Source: Corynebacterium frankenforstense (lineage in GTDB: Bacteria; Actinomycetota; Actinomycetes; Mycobacteriales; Mycobacteriaceae). Taken from it: 64,000 nt of DNA. The DNA lies in NCBI RefSeq assembly GCF_030211955.1, contig NZ_JASODI010000012.1:1-64000 (forward strand), read 5' to 3'. Under the pieces are notes generated by a model that was not told the origin of the DNA, searched no databases, and was given only the letters and a program-made list of their open reading frames with translations. The translations under genes were made by a program, and so were the position numbers. Of this stretch, positions 36,062-45,700 are shown in pieces; within the stretch, counting starts at the first letter, position 1; each line of letters begins with the position of its first letter.

Positions 36062-37585
36062 CTAGCGGGGCACCGAGATGAACTTCTCCTCGAGGTACTC
36101 GTGAATGCCCTGGAAGCCGCCCTCGCGGCCCAGGCCGGATTCCTTGACCCCGCCGAAGGGGGCGGCCGGGTCGGAGAGCCCGCCCTTGTTCAGGGCGACC
36201 ATGCCGGCCTCGACGCGCTCGGCCAGCGCCAGGGCGTGGGTGAGGTTCTCCGAGAAGACGTAGGCGGCCAGCCCGAAGGGCGTGGAGTTGGCCTTCTCGA
36301 CGGCCTCGTCGTCGGTGGCGAAGGTGTCCACCGCGACCACGGGGCCGAAGATCTCATTGTGCAGGATCTCCGCGTCCGCCGGCAGGTCGGTCAGCACGGT
36401 GGCCGGGTAGTAGTAGCCGCCCTCGGGAAGCCCCTCGGGAAGCTCCCCGCCGACGATGCGGCGCGCGCCCTTGTCCAGGGCGTCGTCGACGAGCCCGGAG
36501 ACGGTCTCGACCTGGTCGGTGCCCGAGAGCGGGCCGTAGTCCACGCCCGCGCCGTTGCCCGGGCCGATCGTCAGCGAGCCCATCAGCTCGGCGACCTTCG
36601 CGGTGAACTCCTCGGCCACGGACTCGTGGACCAGGAAGCGGTTGGCGGCGATGCAGACCTGGCCGGCGCCGCGCATCTTGGCCACGGCGACGGCCTGGGC
36701 GGCGGTGTCGAGGTCCGCGTCGGCGGCGACGATGTAGGGCGCGTTGCCGCCCAGCTCCAGCGAGACCTTCATGGAGTGGCCCGCGGCCTCCGCCGCGAGC
36801 TGCTGGCCCACGGCGGTGGAACCCGTGAACGTGAACTTGCGCACGCGAGCGTCGTCAAGCAACGCGGAGACGTTCGACGCCTTCTTGGCCGGGACCACGG
36901 CCAGCACGCCGTCGGGAAGCCCGGCCTCCTTGAGCACCTGGGCGAGGTAGAGCATCGTCAACGGAGTCTTGGACGCCGGCTTGACCAGCATGGTGCAGCC
37001 GGCCGCCAGCGCCGGGGCGATCTTGCGCGCGCCCATGGCCAGCGGGAAGTTCCACGGCGTGATCGCCAGGCAGGGGCCCACGGGCTGCTCGGCGACGAGG
37101 ATGCGGGACTTGCCGTCGGGGCTGACGCGGTACTCGCCGCGCGGGCGCACGGCCTCCTCGGCGAACCAGCGGAAGAACTCGGCGCCGTAACCGACCTCGG
37201 CCGCGGAGTCCTTCAGCGCGCGGCCCAGCTCGAGGGTCTGCAGCAGGGCCAGCTCCTCGGAGCGCTCGCCGAGCAGCTCGAAGGCGCGGCGCAGGATCTC
37301 GGAGCGCTCGCGCGGGGCGGTCGCGGCCCAGGAGTCCTGGGCGGCGCAGATCGAGTCGAGCGCGCGGCGGGCGTCGGCCTCGGAGCCGGCGGCGACCTCG
37401 GTGAGCACGGAGCCGTCGGCCGGGTTGAAGACCTCGAAGGTCTCCCCGTCCTCGGCGGCGACGAACCCGCCGTCGATGAACAGCCCCTTCGGGGTCCTCT
37501 CGATCAGCTCCCGCGGGTCCACGGAGGACGCCTGCGCGGTGCCGGCGGAGGTGTTTTCGGTGTTCTTCTCGGTGTTATCGGCCAT
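36062..37585 (-). CDS. gabD: NAD(P)-dependent succinate-semialdehyde dehydrogenase
   Basis: 507-residue aldehyde dehydrogenase. ITPWNFPLAMGARKIAPALAAGC and the LELGGNAP glutamate loop are in place. The active-site cysteine lies in GAGQVCIAANRF, and a C-terminal GGVKESGLGREGGFQGIHEYLEEKFI closes the fold as in GabD/SSADH. It oxidises succinic semialdehyde to succinate; closely related semialdehydes are possible. ATG 37585 is 6 nt after CATAGT. It is divergent from pgi. Confidence 0.88.
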   Translation of the reverse strand: MADNTEKNTENTSAGTAQASSVDPRELIERTPKGLFIDGGFVAAEDGETFEVFNPADGSVLTEVAAGSEADARRALDSICAAQDSWAATAPRERSEILRRAFELLGERSEELALLQTLELGRALKDSAAEVGYGAEFFRWFAEEAVRPRGEYRVSPDGKSRILVAEQPVGPCLAITPWNFPLAMGARKIAPALAAGCTMLVKPASKTPLTMLYLAQVLKEAGLPDGVLAVVPAKKASNVSALLDDARVRKFTFTGSTAVGQQLAAEAAGHSMKVSLELGGNAPYIVAADADLDTAAQAVAVAKMRGAGQVCIAANRFLVHESVAEEFTAKVAELMGSLTIGPGNGAGVDYGPLSGTDQVETVSGLVDDALDKGARRIVGGELPEGLPEGGYYYPATVLTDLPADAEILHNEIFGPVVAVDTFATDDEAVEKANSTPFGLAAYVFSENLTHALALAERVEAGMVALNKGGLSDPAAPFGGVKESGLGREGGFQGIHEYLEEKFISVPR

Positions 37586-37767
37586 GACCCCACTATGCCC
37601 CCGGCGACGTGGCCTCCGCCACTGTCCAGGGCGGGTGCCGGGGACGCCACGCCGCCGTGTGGCGGGGCAGGCAGGCCGGCCGTGCGCCCGCTCACGTGCG
37701 CGGCGCCGGGCGCCGGGCCGAACTATCGTGGTGGAGTACCACCGAACCTCCCAGATAAGGAGCGCAG

Positions 37768-39411
37768 ATGACCGCCGACATCACGGCCACCACCGCCTGG
37801 AAGAACCTCGAGGACCGCTACGAGGCGACCCGGGAGGTGACGCTGCGCGAGCTGTTCGCCGCCGATCCCGACCGGGCCGGGAACTTCTCCTTCGACGCCG
37901 CCGGACTGCACGTCGACCTGTCGAAGAACCTCCTCGACGAGGAGACCCGCGACGCCCTGGTCGCCCTGGCCGAGGAGATCGGGCTGAAGGACCGCGTCGA
38001 GGCGATGTTCTCCGGCGAGCACATCAACAACACCGAGGACCGCGCGGTGCTGCACACCGCCCTGCGCCTGCCCGCCGAGGAGCAGCTGAAGGTCGACGGC
38101 CAGGACGTCGCCGCCGACGTGCACGAGGTGCTCGGCCGCATGCGCGACTTCGCCTCCAAGCTGCGCTCCGGCGAGTGGCTCGGCCACACCGGCCACACCA
38201 TCAAGAAGGTCGTCAACATCGGCATCGGCGGCTCGGACCTGGGCCCGAAGATGGCCACCCTGGCGCTGCGCGCCTACGCCACCGCCGGCATCAGCGGCGA
38301 GTTCGTCTCCAACGTCGACCCAGCCGACATGGCCGCCACCCTGGACCGCCTCGACCCCGAGTCGACGCTGTTCATCATCTCCTCGAAGACCTTCACCACC
38401 CAGGAGACCCTGGCCAACGCGCACGCCGCTAAGCGCTGGCTGCTCGAGCGCTTCGACGGCGAGGAGGCCGCGATCGCCAAGCACTTCGTCGCGGTGTCCA
38501 CCAACGCCGAGAAGGTCGCCGAGTTCGGCATCGACACGGACAACATGTTCGGCTTCTGGGACTGGGTCGGCGGCCGCTACTCCGTCGACTCCGCCATCGG
38601 GCTTTCCCTGATGTGCGTGATCGGGCCGATGGACTTCATGCGCTTCCTCGAGGGCTTCCACGCGATGGACGTCCACTTCCGCACCGCCAAGTTCGCGGAG
38701 AACATCCCGGTGCTCATGGGCCTGCTCAACGTCTGGTACTCCAACTTCCACGGCGCCCAGACCCACGCGGTGCTGCCCTACTCGCAGGACCTCTCCCGCT
38801 TCCCGGCCTACCTGCAGCAGCTGACCATGGAGTCCAACGGCAAATCGACCCGCCGCGACGGCGAGCGCGTCGACTACTCCACCGGCGAGATCTTCTGGGG
38901 CGAGCCCGGCACCAACGGCCAGCACGCCTTCTACCAGCTGATTCACCAGGGCACCCGCCTGATCCCGGCGGACTTCATCGGCTTCGCCCGTCCCAAGGAG
39001 GACCTGCCCACCGCCACCGGCGAGGGCTCGATGCACGACCTGCTGATGGGCAACTTCTTCGCCCAGACCAAGGTGCTCGCCTTCGGCAAGACCGCCGAGG
39101 AGATCGCCGCCGAGGGCGTCGACCCGGCGATCGTGCCGCACAAGGTCATGCCGGGCAACCGCCCGACCACCACGATCCTGGCCGAGGAGCTCACCCCGGC
39201 CGTCCTCGGCGCGCTGATCGCCCTCTACGAGCACATCACCTTCGTCGAGGGTGCCGTCTGGGACATCAACTCCTTCGACCAGTGGGGCGTGGAGCTGGGC
39301 AAGCAGCAGGCCAACGACCTGGCCCCGGCCGTCAGCGGCGAGGTCGAGCCGGACACCGGCGACGCCTCCACCGACTCCCTGATCGGCTGGTACCGCACCC
39401 ACCGCGGTTAG
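37768..39411 (+). CDS. pgi: Glucose-6-phosphate isomerase
   Basis: 547 residues. The phosphate-binding [15 protein letters not shown], the signatures [13 protein letters not shown] and [15 protein letters not shown], and the catalytic end [19 protein letters not shown] are all visible. It interconverts glucose-6-phosphate and fructose-6-phosphate. A ribosome site AAGGAG precedes ATG 37768, and a possible TATCGT box lies about 40 nt upstream, so this gene has a leader. Confidence 0.98.
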   Translation: MTADITATTAWKNLEDRYEATREVTLRELFAADPDRAGNFSFDAAGLHVDLSKNLLDEETRDALVALAEEIGLKDRVEAMFSGEHINNTEDRAVLHTALRLPAEEQLKVDGQDVAADVHEVLGRMRDFASKLRSGEWLGHTGHTIKKVVNIGIGGSDLGPKMATLALRAYATAGISGEFVSNVDPADMAATLDRLDPESTLFIISSKTFTTQETLANAHAAKRWLLERFDGEEAAIAKHFVAVSTNAEKVAEFGIDTDNMFGFWDWVGGRYSVDSAIGLSLMCVIGPMDFMRFLEGFHAMDVHFRTAKFAENIPVLMGLLNVWYSNFHGAQTHAVLPYSQDLSRFPAYLQQLTMESNGKSTRRDGERVDYSTGEIFWGEPGTNGQHAFYQLIHQGTRLIPADFIGFARPKEDLPTATGEGSMHDLLMGNFFAQTKVLAFGKTAEEIAAEGVDPAIVPHKVMPGNRPTTTILAEELTPAVLGALIALYEHITFVEGAVWDINSFDQWGVELGKQQANDLAPAVSGEVEPDTGDASTDSLIGWYRTHRG

Positions 39412-39505
39412 GCCGCTGAGGCTGAGCCGGTCTTGCTGAGCCGGTGAACCCGTCGGTCCGACGGGCCCGGCCGGCGCTCCGTCTGATCCGCGAAGCGTGA
39501 TCTGC

Positions 39506-39550
39506 GCCGCGCGCGAATCCCCCGCCCCGGGGATCGCGCGCGGCTAATCT
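39506..39550 (+). terminator. Long hairpin after pgi
   Basis: GCCGCGCGCG-A-ATCCCC pairs with GGGGAT-CGCGCGCGGC, a 16-bp stem with one bulge, followed by TAATCTTTT. The trailing TAATCT also serves as the -10 box of the next gene. Confidence 0.65.
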
Positions 39551-39560
39551 TTTCCCCATG
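39545..39560 (+). promoter_or_regulatory. -10 TAATCT and leaderless start of the GCS2-like gene
   Basis: TAATCT (39545-39550), 7 nt, ATG 39558, directly at the foot of the pgi hairpin. Confidence 0.5.
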
Positions 39561-41045
39561 GGCGAAGCCGTCTCCACAGACACCTACACTCCCCGCCAGC
39601 GCACCGAGTACCGCCGGGCCCTGGCACACGACCTCGAGATCTTCGACCGGCACCTCCAGCACGCGGAGTTCGAGGACGCCGGCACCGTCGGCCTCGAGCT
39701 CGAGCTCAACCTCGTCGACGAGGACATGGACCCGGTCACCTGCAACCGCGAGGTGCTGGCCCACCTCGACGACGAGTACCAGCCGGAGCTCGGCGCCTAC
39801 AACGTCGAGCTGAACAACCCGGCGGTCGACCTGACCGGCCAGGGCCTGCGCGACCTCGAGCGCAGCGTGCTGGGCCGTCTGGACCGGGTGCGCGACGCCG
39901 CGGCCGAGGCCGGGGCGAAGGTCGCGATGATCGGCACGCTGCCGACGCTGACCACCGAGTTCCTCGAGTCGCCGGGCTGGATGACCCCGGAGAACCGCTT
40001 CCGCGGCCTCAACAACGCGATCATGTCCAGCCGCGGCGAGATGGTTCGCATCGATCTCACCGGCCGGGAGCACTACGGCCACGACTTCGCGGACATCGCC
40101 CCGGAGTCGACGTGCACCTCGGTCCAGCTGCACCTGCAGGTCCCGCCGAACCGCTTCGCCGACGCCTGGAACGCCTCGCAGGCCATCGCCGGCGTCCAGG
40201 TCGCCCTGGGCGCGAACTCCCCGCTGTTCTGCGGGCGCAAGGTCTGGCCCGAGTCCCGCATCCCGGTCTTCCGCCAGGCCATCGACACCCGCACCCCGGA
40301 GCTCGAGGCGCAGGGCGTGCGCCCGCGCGTCTGGTTCGGCGAGCGCTGGATCACCAGCGTCTTCGACCTCTTCGAGGAGAACGTGCGCTACTTCTCCCCG
40401 CTGCTGCCCGAGGACCGCCAGGCCTCCGGCACCCCGATGATGCAGGGCGACACCCCGGCCGTGCACTACCTCAACCTGCACAACGGCACCGTGTGGCGCT
40501 GGAACCGGCCCATCTACGCGCCCGGGTCACCACGCGCCCACCTGCGCGTCGAAAATCGGCTCCTGCCCGCCGGGCCGACCGTGGCGGACACGATCGCCGA
40601 CGCCGCGTTCTACTACGGCATGGTCAACCACCTCACCGAGGAGAACCGGCCGGTCTGGTCGCGGCTGACCTTCCCGCAGGCGGAGGAGAACTTCATGAAC
40701 GCCGCGCGCAACGGGCTGACCGCGCGGATGCACTGGCCCACGCTGGGCACCGTCGACGTCGCCCACCTGGTGCGCGAGCACCTGCTCCCGGAGGCCCGCG
40801 CCGGCCTGGAGCGCCTGGGCGCGGACCGCGACGTCATCGACCACTACCTCGGCATCATCGAGGGCCGGGCGCGCACCCGGCAGAACGGGGCGCACTGGCA
40901 GGTACGCACCCTCGACGCGCTCAGCCCGCGCGGTGCCAAGCCGGACACCCCCGAGCGCGCCGCGGCGATCCGGGAGATGCTCCGGCTCTACCTGGAGCAC
41001 CAGGCCACCGAGGAGCCGGTGCACACCTGGTCCATGGGCCGCTGA
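39558..41045 (+). CDS. Glutamate-cysteine ligase-like (GCS2 family) protein
   Basis: 495 residues of the GCS2 / ATP-grasp-like carboxylate-amine ligase group. GLELELNLVDEDMDPV near residue 45 and YQPELGAYNVELNNPAVDL are the substrate and metal region. HLQVPPNRFADAWNAS and RVENRLLPAGPTVADTIADAAFYYG in the second half also fit. In actinobacteria such proteins have been annotated as glutamate-cysteine ligases or EgtA-like enzymes; mycothiol producers do not need glutathione, so the true substrate is uncertain. Confidence 0.78.
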   Translation: MGEAVSTDTYTPRQRTEYRRALAHDLEIFDRHLQHAEFEDAGTVGLELELNLVDEDMDPVTCNREVLAHLDDEYQPELGAYNVELNNPAVDLTGQGLRDLERSVLGRLDRVRDAAAEAGAKVAMIGTLPTLTTEFLESPGWMTPENRFRGLNNAIMSSRGEMVRIDLTGREHYGHDFADIAPESTCTSVQLHLQVPPNRFADAWNASQAIAGVQVALGANSPLFCGRKVWPESRIPVFRQAIDTRTPELEAQGVRPRVWFGERWITSVFDLFEENVRYFSPLLPEDRQASGTPMMQGDTPAVHYLNLHNGTVWRWNRPIYAPGSPRAHLRVENRLLPAGPTVADTIADAAFYYGMVNHLTEENRPVWSRLTFPQAEENFMNAARNGLTARMHWPTLGTVDVAHLVREHLLPEARAGLERLGADRDVIDHYLGIIEGRARTRQNGAHWQVRTLDALSPRGAKPDTPERAAAIREMLRLYLEHQATEEPVHTWSMGR

Positions 41046-41088
41046 GCGGGCACCCGGGACGTTCGCCCGGCGCGCCCGGCCCGCCGGC

Positions 41089-41502
41089 TCACATCCGGAC
41101 CATCGGCTCCCAGCCGAACGGGACGTGGTCGCTGTCGACGACGCGCTTGCCGAAGGGGAAGCAGGTCACCGGGATCATCTTGACGTTGGCGATGGCCAGC
41201 GGGATGCCGACGACGGTGATCGCCTGCGCGGCTGCGGTGGTCAGATGCCCGATCGCCAGCCACAGCCCGGCGATGAGGAACCAGATGACGTTGGTGACCC
41301 CGGACAGGGCACGCACGCGCCCGGTCTCGCGCACCACGGTGCGACCGAAGGGCCACAGGGCGTAGTTGGCCATGCGGAAGCTGGCCACGCCGGCGGGGAT
41401 GGTGATGATGAAGATGCAGGCGATGACGCCGAAGACGAAGTAGCCGATCGCCAACCACAGCCCGCCGAGGAAGAACCAGATCAGGTTGAGCAGAAGCTTC
41501 AT
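41089..41502 (-). CDS. YccF-domain membrane protein
   Basis: 137 residues with two copies of the YccF hydrophobic repeat (LIWFFLGGLWLAIGY and VIWFLIAGLWLAIGH), each followed by a short loop (FIITIPAGVASFRMANYALWPFG and ITVVGIPLAIANVKMIPVTCFPFG). The function is unknown. Its ATG overlaps the nei stop (ATGA), so it is translationally coupled to the DNA glycosylase. Confidence 0.85.
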   Translation of the reverse strand: MKLLLNLIWFFLGGLWLAIGYFVFGVIACIFIITIPAGVASFRMANYALWPFGRTVVRETGRVRALSGVTNVIWFLIAGLWLAIGHLTTAAAQAITVVGIPLAIANVKMIPVTCFPFGKRVVDSDHVPFGWEPMVRM

Positions 41503-42407
41503 GACCCCAGGCTAGCGGGGCCGGCGCCGCCGAGCATCAGCTGGCAGTGCGGACACCACCAGATCACGCGCTCGAGCTCCGTGGCGTCGCCCGGGGTGCG
41601 CGTGCGCCCCCGCTCGTCGCGGCGCCCGCCGCCCGGGGCGCCCGCGGGTGCCGGCGGCCCGCCGAGCCAGCCGGAGCGGATCGGGGTGCCGCAGCGCCGG
41701 CAGGGCTTTCCCGCCCGACCGAAGACGTAGGAGCTCTGCCCCGCCCGGCGCACGCCGGTGGTCACCCGGATCGGCGAGTCTCGGTTGGCGCGCATGAGCC
41801 GGTGGGTCAGCGCGAGCAGTCTGTCCACGTCCACCGCGCGCACGGGCGTGGCCGGGTGCACGCCGAGCAGGAAACAGATCTCGGCGCGGTACTCATTTCC
41901 CACCCCGGCGAGGTTCCTCTGGTCCAGGATCGCGGTGCCCACGGGACGGTCGGGCCGGGCGAGCAGGCGGCGGCGCGCCTCCTGTGCTCCGCCGCGCGAC
42001 CAGTCCGCGCCGAGCACGTCGGGGCCCAAGTGCCCCATGCGTGCGGACCACTCGCGGGCCGGGAAGACCTCGACCAGCCCGAGCGAGTGGCCGACGACCT
42101 CGATGTCGGGGTTGCCCGGGGTGTCGACAAGCCGCAGCACCACGCGCGCGGTGTGGCCGGGTTTGCGCCAGCGCTCGCCGGCGCGGTGCACGGACCAGGT
42201 GCCCTCCATCTTCAGGTGGGTGTGCAGCACGTCGTCGTCGAAGAGCATGAACAGGTGCTTGCCGTAGGGCCACACGCGCCGGCAGGTGGTGCCGGTGAAG
42301 TCCGCCAGGGCGTGCCGGGGCACCCGCAGCGAGGATTCGGTGACCGTGCGTCCGGTCATGAACTGCAGGCGGCGGGCCAGCTGGAATACGGAGTCTCCCT
42401 CGGGCAT
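41499..42407 (-). CDS. nei: Fpg/Nei-family DNA glycosylase/AP lyase
   Basis: 302 residues. The mature N-terminus is PEGDS, with catalytic Pro2 and Glu3. THLKMEGTW, the helix-two-turn-helix NLAGVGNEYRAEICFLLGVHPATPV, and a zinc finger starting CRRCGTPI and ending CPHC complete the enzyme. It excises oxidised bases. The zinc finger carries an unusually long Gly/Pro/Arg insertion of about 35 residues between the cysteine pairs. ATG 42407 has a TAGCAT box 9 nt upstream. Confidence 0.92.
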   Translation of the reverse strand: MPEGDSVFQLARRLQFMTGRTVTESSLRVPRHALADFTGTTCRRVWPYGKHLFMLFDDDVLHTHLKMEGTWSVHRAGERWRKPGHTARVVLRLVDTPGNPDIEVVGHSLGLVEVFPAREWSARMGHLGPDVLGADWSRGGAQEARRRLLARPDRPVGTAILDQRNLAGVGNEYRAEICFLLGVHPATPVRAVDVDRLLALTHRLMRANRDSPIRVTTGVRRAGQSSYVFGRAGKPCRRCGTPIRSGWLGGPPAPAGAPGGGRRDERGRTRTPGDATELERVIWWCPHCQLMLGGAGPASLGS

Positions 42408-42759
42408 GACCCCTTCATGCTACGCGGCGCCGCGGCGCCCTCCTGCGGTGCCGGCGTCCCTTGCCGGGCCTCCTGAACCCTCCCACCGGTGGGGTCCACG
42501 CCGTCGCCGTGAGGCCGTGAGACCGCCGCGCCCGCGCCCCCGCCGCCTCCCCGTTGTCCCCCGGAGGCGGCCGCGGGCGCTCCCCCCTGGCGACCCGTCC
42601 CGCGGCGTGCGGTCGGGGTCGACTCGCGGTGGTTCGACTCCCGTCGGCGACGGAGCTGGATCCCCTGGTGGCGCATCCTCGCCCCGCTGCACCACGAACT
42701 ATAAGTGGGGTCGAATCAGTTCCCCCGTACGCATACGCCCACCGCGGTGGGCAGATGTG
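42408..42759. other. Intergenic region between lhr and nei
   Basis: 352 bp with no supported gene. It holds the nei TAGCAT box (42422-42417), a minus-strand TATAGT at 42703-42698 in an otherwise GC-rich stretch, and a perfect 16-bp palindrome GCCCACCGCGGTGGGC (42737-42752) 8 nt beyond the lhr stop. The palindrome may be a terminator without a T-run or an operator. A tRNA-like T-arm string near 42630 does not fold. Confidence 0.4.
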
Positions 42760-45700
42760 TCAGCGGCCACGTCGTCCGCCACCGCCGCCACGTAGGCCCC
42801 ATCCGCCCCTGCCGCCACGGCGCGGGCGGCCGAAGCCACCCCCACGCGGGGGTTGTTCCTCGCCGCCCTCCCAGACGGTGGGGTCGGGCTCGCCGCCCCA
42901 GGGCAGTTCGTCGTCGTCGAAGCTGAGCTCCTCGAGCGCCTCGCCGAGGCTGCGCCCGCCGTGCGCGGGGCGTTCCGGGCGGGGATCACTCCCCCTCGAT
43001 TGACGACGTCCCGCCCCTCCCGCGTGCGCGGTCACGCGCAGCCCCCGCGGGGTGACGCGCGCGCCTGCGGCGCGCATGGCGCTTGCGAGCGGATGGGTGA
43101 GCGCCGGTTCGCCGTCGACGTGCTCGATGACGAAGCCGCGGGCGCGCCCGGAGGCGACGAGCTCGGCCAGGGCGCGCACGACGAGTCCGGCGAGCTCCTC
43201 CTCGCCGACGCCGAGGCCGACCGGGAGGCTGCCGGTGAACAGGCTCAGCCGGCGCCCGCCGCGGGTGACGTGCGCCAGCAGCAGGCCGTCGACGAGGACG
43301 ACGAGCGCGCCGGCCGAGCGGGTCGGTCCCTTGCGCGGCCAGGGAAGGGCCGCGCCGTAGGGGTTGGCCGGGTCGCAGGCGGCCAGCACGTGGACCTTCG
43401 GCTCGCGGGTCCCCGAGGGCCAGCCCTCCAGGTCCGGGGTGTCGGCGTAGCCGCGCAGGCGGTCGATGATCGCCGGGGCGGAGAACTGCGCGGCGCCCAG
43501 GCCCTCGACGAGGTAGCCGCGCAGGGCCCGGCCGTTCTCCTCGAATCTGGAGAGCACCTTGTAGGCCAGCGCGAAGCCGCCGGCCACCCCCTCGTCGACG
43601 ACGCTGCCGCGGGTGAGCACGCCGTAGCGGTCCAGCCAGGCCTCGCCGAGGGCCACCGAGCGGGTGGTCGCGTCCTCGGTCGGGGCGACCGCGAGCGCCC
43701 AGCGCCCGCGCATGTCCGGCGGGACGCGGCTGCCGCCGGAGTTGCCGAAGGCCCCGGCGCGCTGGGACTGCGCGAAGCTGGTGCGCCCCATGCGCAGGCG
43801 GGTGCGCCCCGGGGTGCGCTTGGCGCGGTGCGCCGAACCGGAGGCCGGCCCGGAGGCGGCCAACCGGGCGCGCAGCGGGGCGAAGCTCTCGGGGGCGACC
43901 CGGCCGGCTTCGACCAGGCCCCAGATCGCCTCGCGCAGCTCCTCAGGCGTGACCTGACCGGTGACCAGGCCGAGGTCCTCGCCGGTGACCTCGGCGAGCA
44001 GGTCGGTGAACAGGAACGCCCCTCCCCTGCCGAGCACGCCGAGCACGGACTCCTGCAGCCCGCTGAACGTGGCGACGGCTTCGCCGTCGCCACCCTCCTT
44101 CTGCCTCGTGGCACCGACGAAGTCGGTGCCATCGGCCAGTTGCGCGGCGTAGTCGGCGGGCAGCAGCGTGATCCACGGGTCGCGGGCCCCGGCGGTGCCG
44201 GCGCCCCGGATGAGCACCTCGCCGGAGGTGGTCAGCTCGTCGAGCCAGCGCGGCTCGTAGCCGTCGACGCGCGCCGGCAGCACCAGCGACTCCCACGCCG
44301 AGGCCGGAAGCCGCACCCCGGCGAGCTGCTCGACGACGGCGAAGACCCCGTCGACGCCGTGCAGGCCCGGCCGCTCGCCGACGGCGGCGACCTGCTGCCA
44401 CTCGGGCAGGAAGCGGCCGAAGGCGGACTGGCTGACCGGGCGGGACTCCCGGCGCGCGGCGGCCAGGCAGCGCCGCCGGATCACGCCGAGGACCTCGGCG
44501 TCGCAGTACTCGGCGGTCTCCACGCCCTGACGGAAGCGGCCCTCGACGACCTTGCCGGCCCGCGCGGCGGTATCGAGCACGGAGTGCGCCGCCGAGACCG
44601 ACAGCCCGAAGGCGCCGGCCAGGTCGCGCAGGGTGAAGGGCCCGCGGGTGCGCGCCCAGCGGGCCACCAGCTGATCGAGGGCGTCGACGACGGTGTCCAC
44701 CTGGGCCGGCACGCCCGGCGGGACGGGCACGCCCAGGCCGTCGCGCAGCAACGCGGCGTCGGGAATCTGGGCGAGGTGCTCGCGCCCGGCGAACCGCACG
44801 GACATCACGCGCCCGGAAAGCTCGGCGCGCGCGACGCCGGCCGGGTCGGCGAAGTCGCAGTGGTCCCCCAGCTCCTCGACGGGGACGGGGCCGAGCAGGC
44901 GCAGCACGTCGGCGAGCTCCTCGGGCCCGCGCGCGCGGCGACCGTCGGCGGTGCGCTGCAGCTGGGCGTGGGTCTCGGCGATGATCTCGGGGTCGAGCAG
45001 CTCGCGCAGCTCGACGGTGCCCAGCAGCTTGGCCAGCAGCGCCGGGTCCAGGGCGAGGGCGGCGGCGCGCTTCTCGGCGGCCGGGGTGTCGCCCTCGTAC
45101 ATGAAGGCGCCGGTGTAGTTGAACAGCAGCGAGGAGGCGAAGGGGCTGGGCTGCTCGGTGGTGACCTCGGCGATGCGCACGCGGCGCAGCGCGACCGCCC
45201 GCAGCACCTCCTCTAAGGCGGGCAGGTCGTAGACGTCCTGGAGGCACTCGCGGACGGTCTCCAGGATGATCGGGAAGGACGGGTAGCGCCGCGCGACGTC
45301 GAGAAGCTGCTCGGCGCGCTGGCGCTGCTGCCACAGCGGGGCGCGCCGACCGGGGTTGCGCCGCGGCAGCAGCAGGGCTCGGGCGGCGCACTCGCGGAAG
45401 CGGGAGGCGAAGAGCGCCGAGTCGCCGACGCGGGCAGCCACGGTCTCGCCGACCTCGTCGGGGTCGAGGGCGAACAGGGCACCGGAGGGCTCGGCGTCGG
45501 CGTCCGGCAGGCGCAGCACGATGCCGTCTTCGCCGGCGACGGCCTGGGCGTCCATGCCGAGGTTCTCTTCGACGGCCGCGCCGACGGCCAGGGCCCAGGC
45601 GGCGTTGACTCCCCTGCCGAAGGGCGAGTGCAGCACCACGCGCCAGTCGCCGAGCTCGTCGCGGAAGCGCTCGAGGACCAGAGTGCGCTCGTCGGGCACC

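Noticed and set aside
42620..42660. A T-arm-like string GGTTCGACTCC
   Set aside because: The flanking bases do not pair as a T-stem, and no D-arm, anticodon arm or acceptor stem can be drawn around it.
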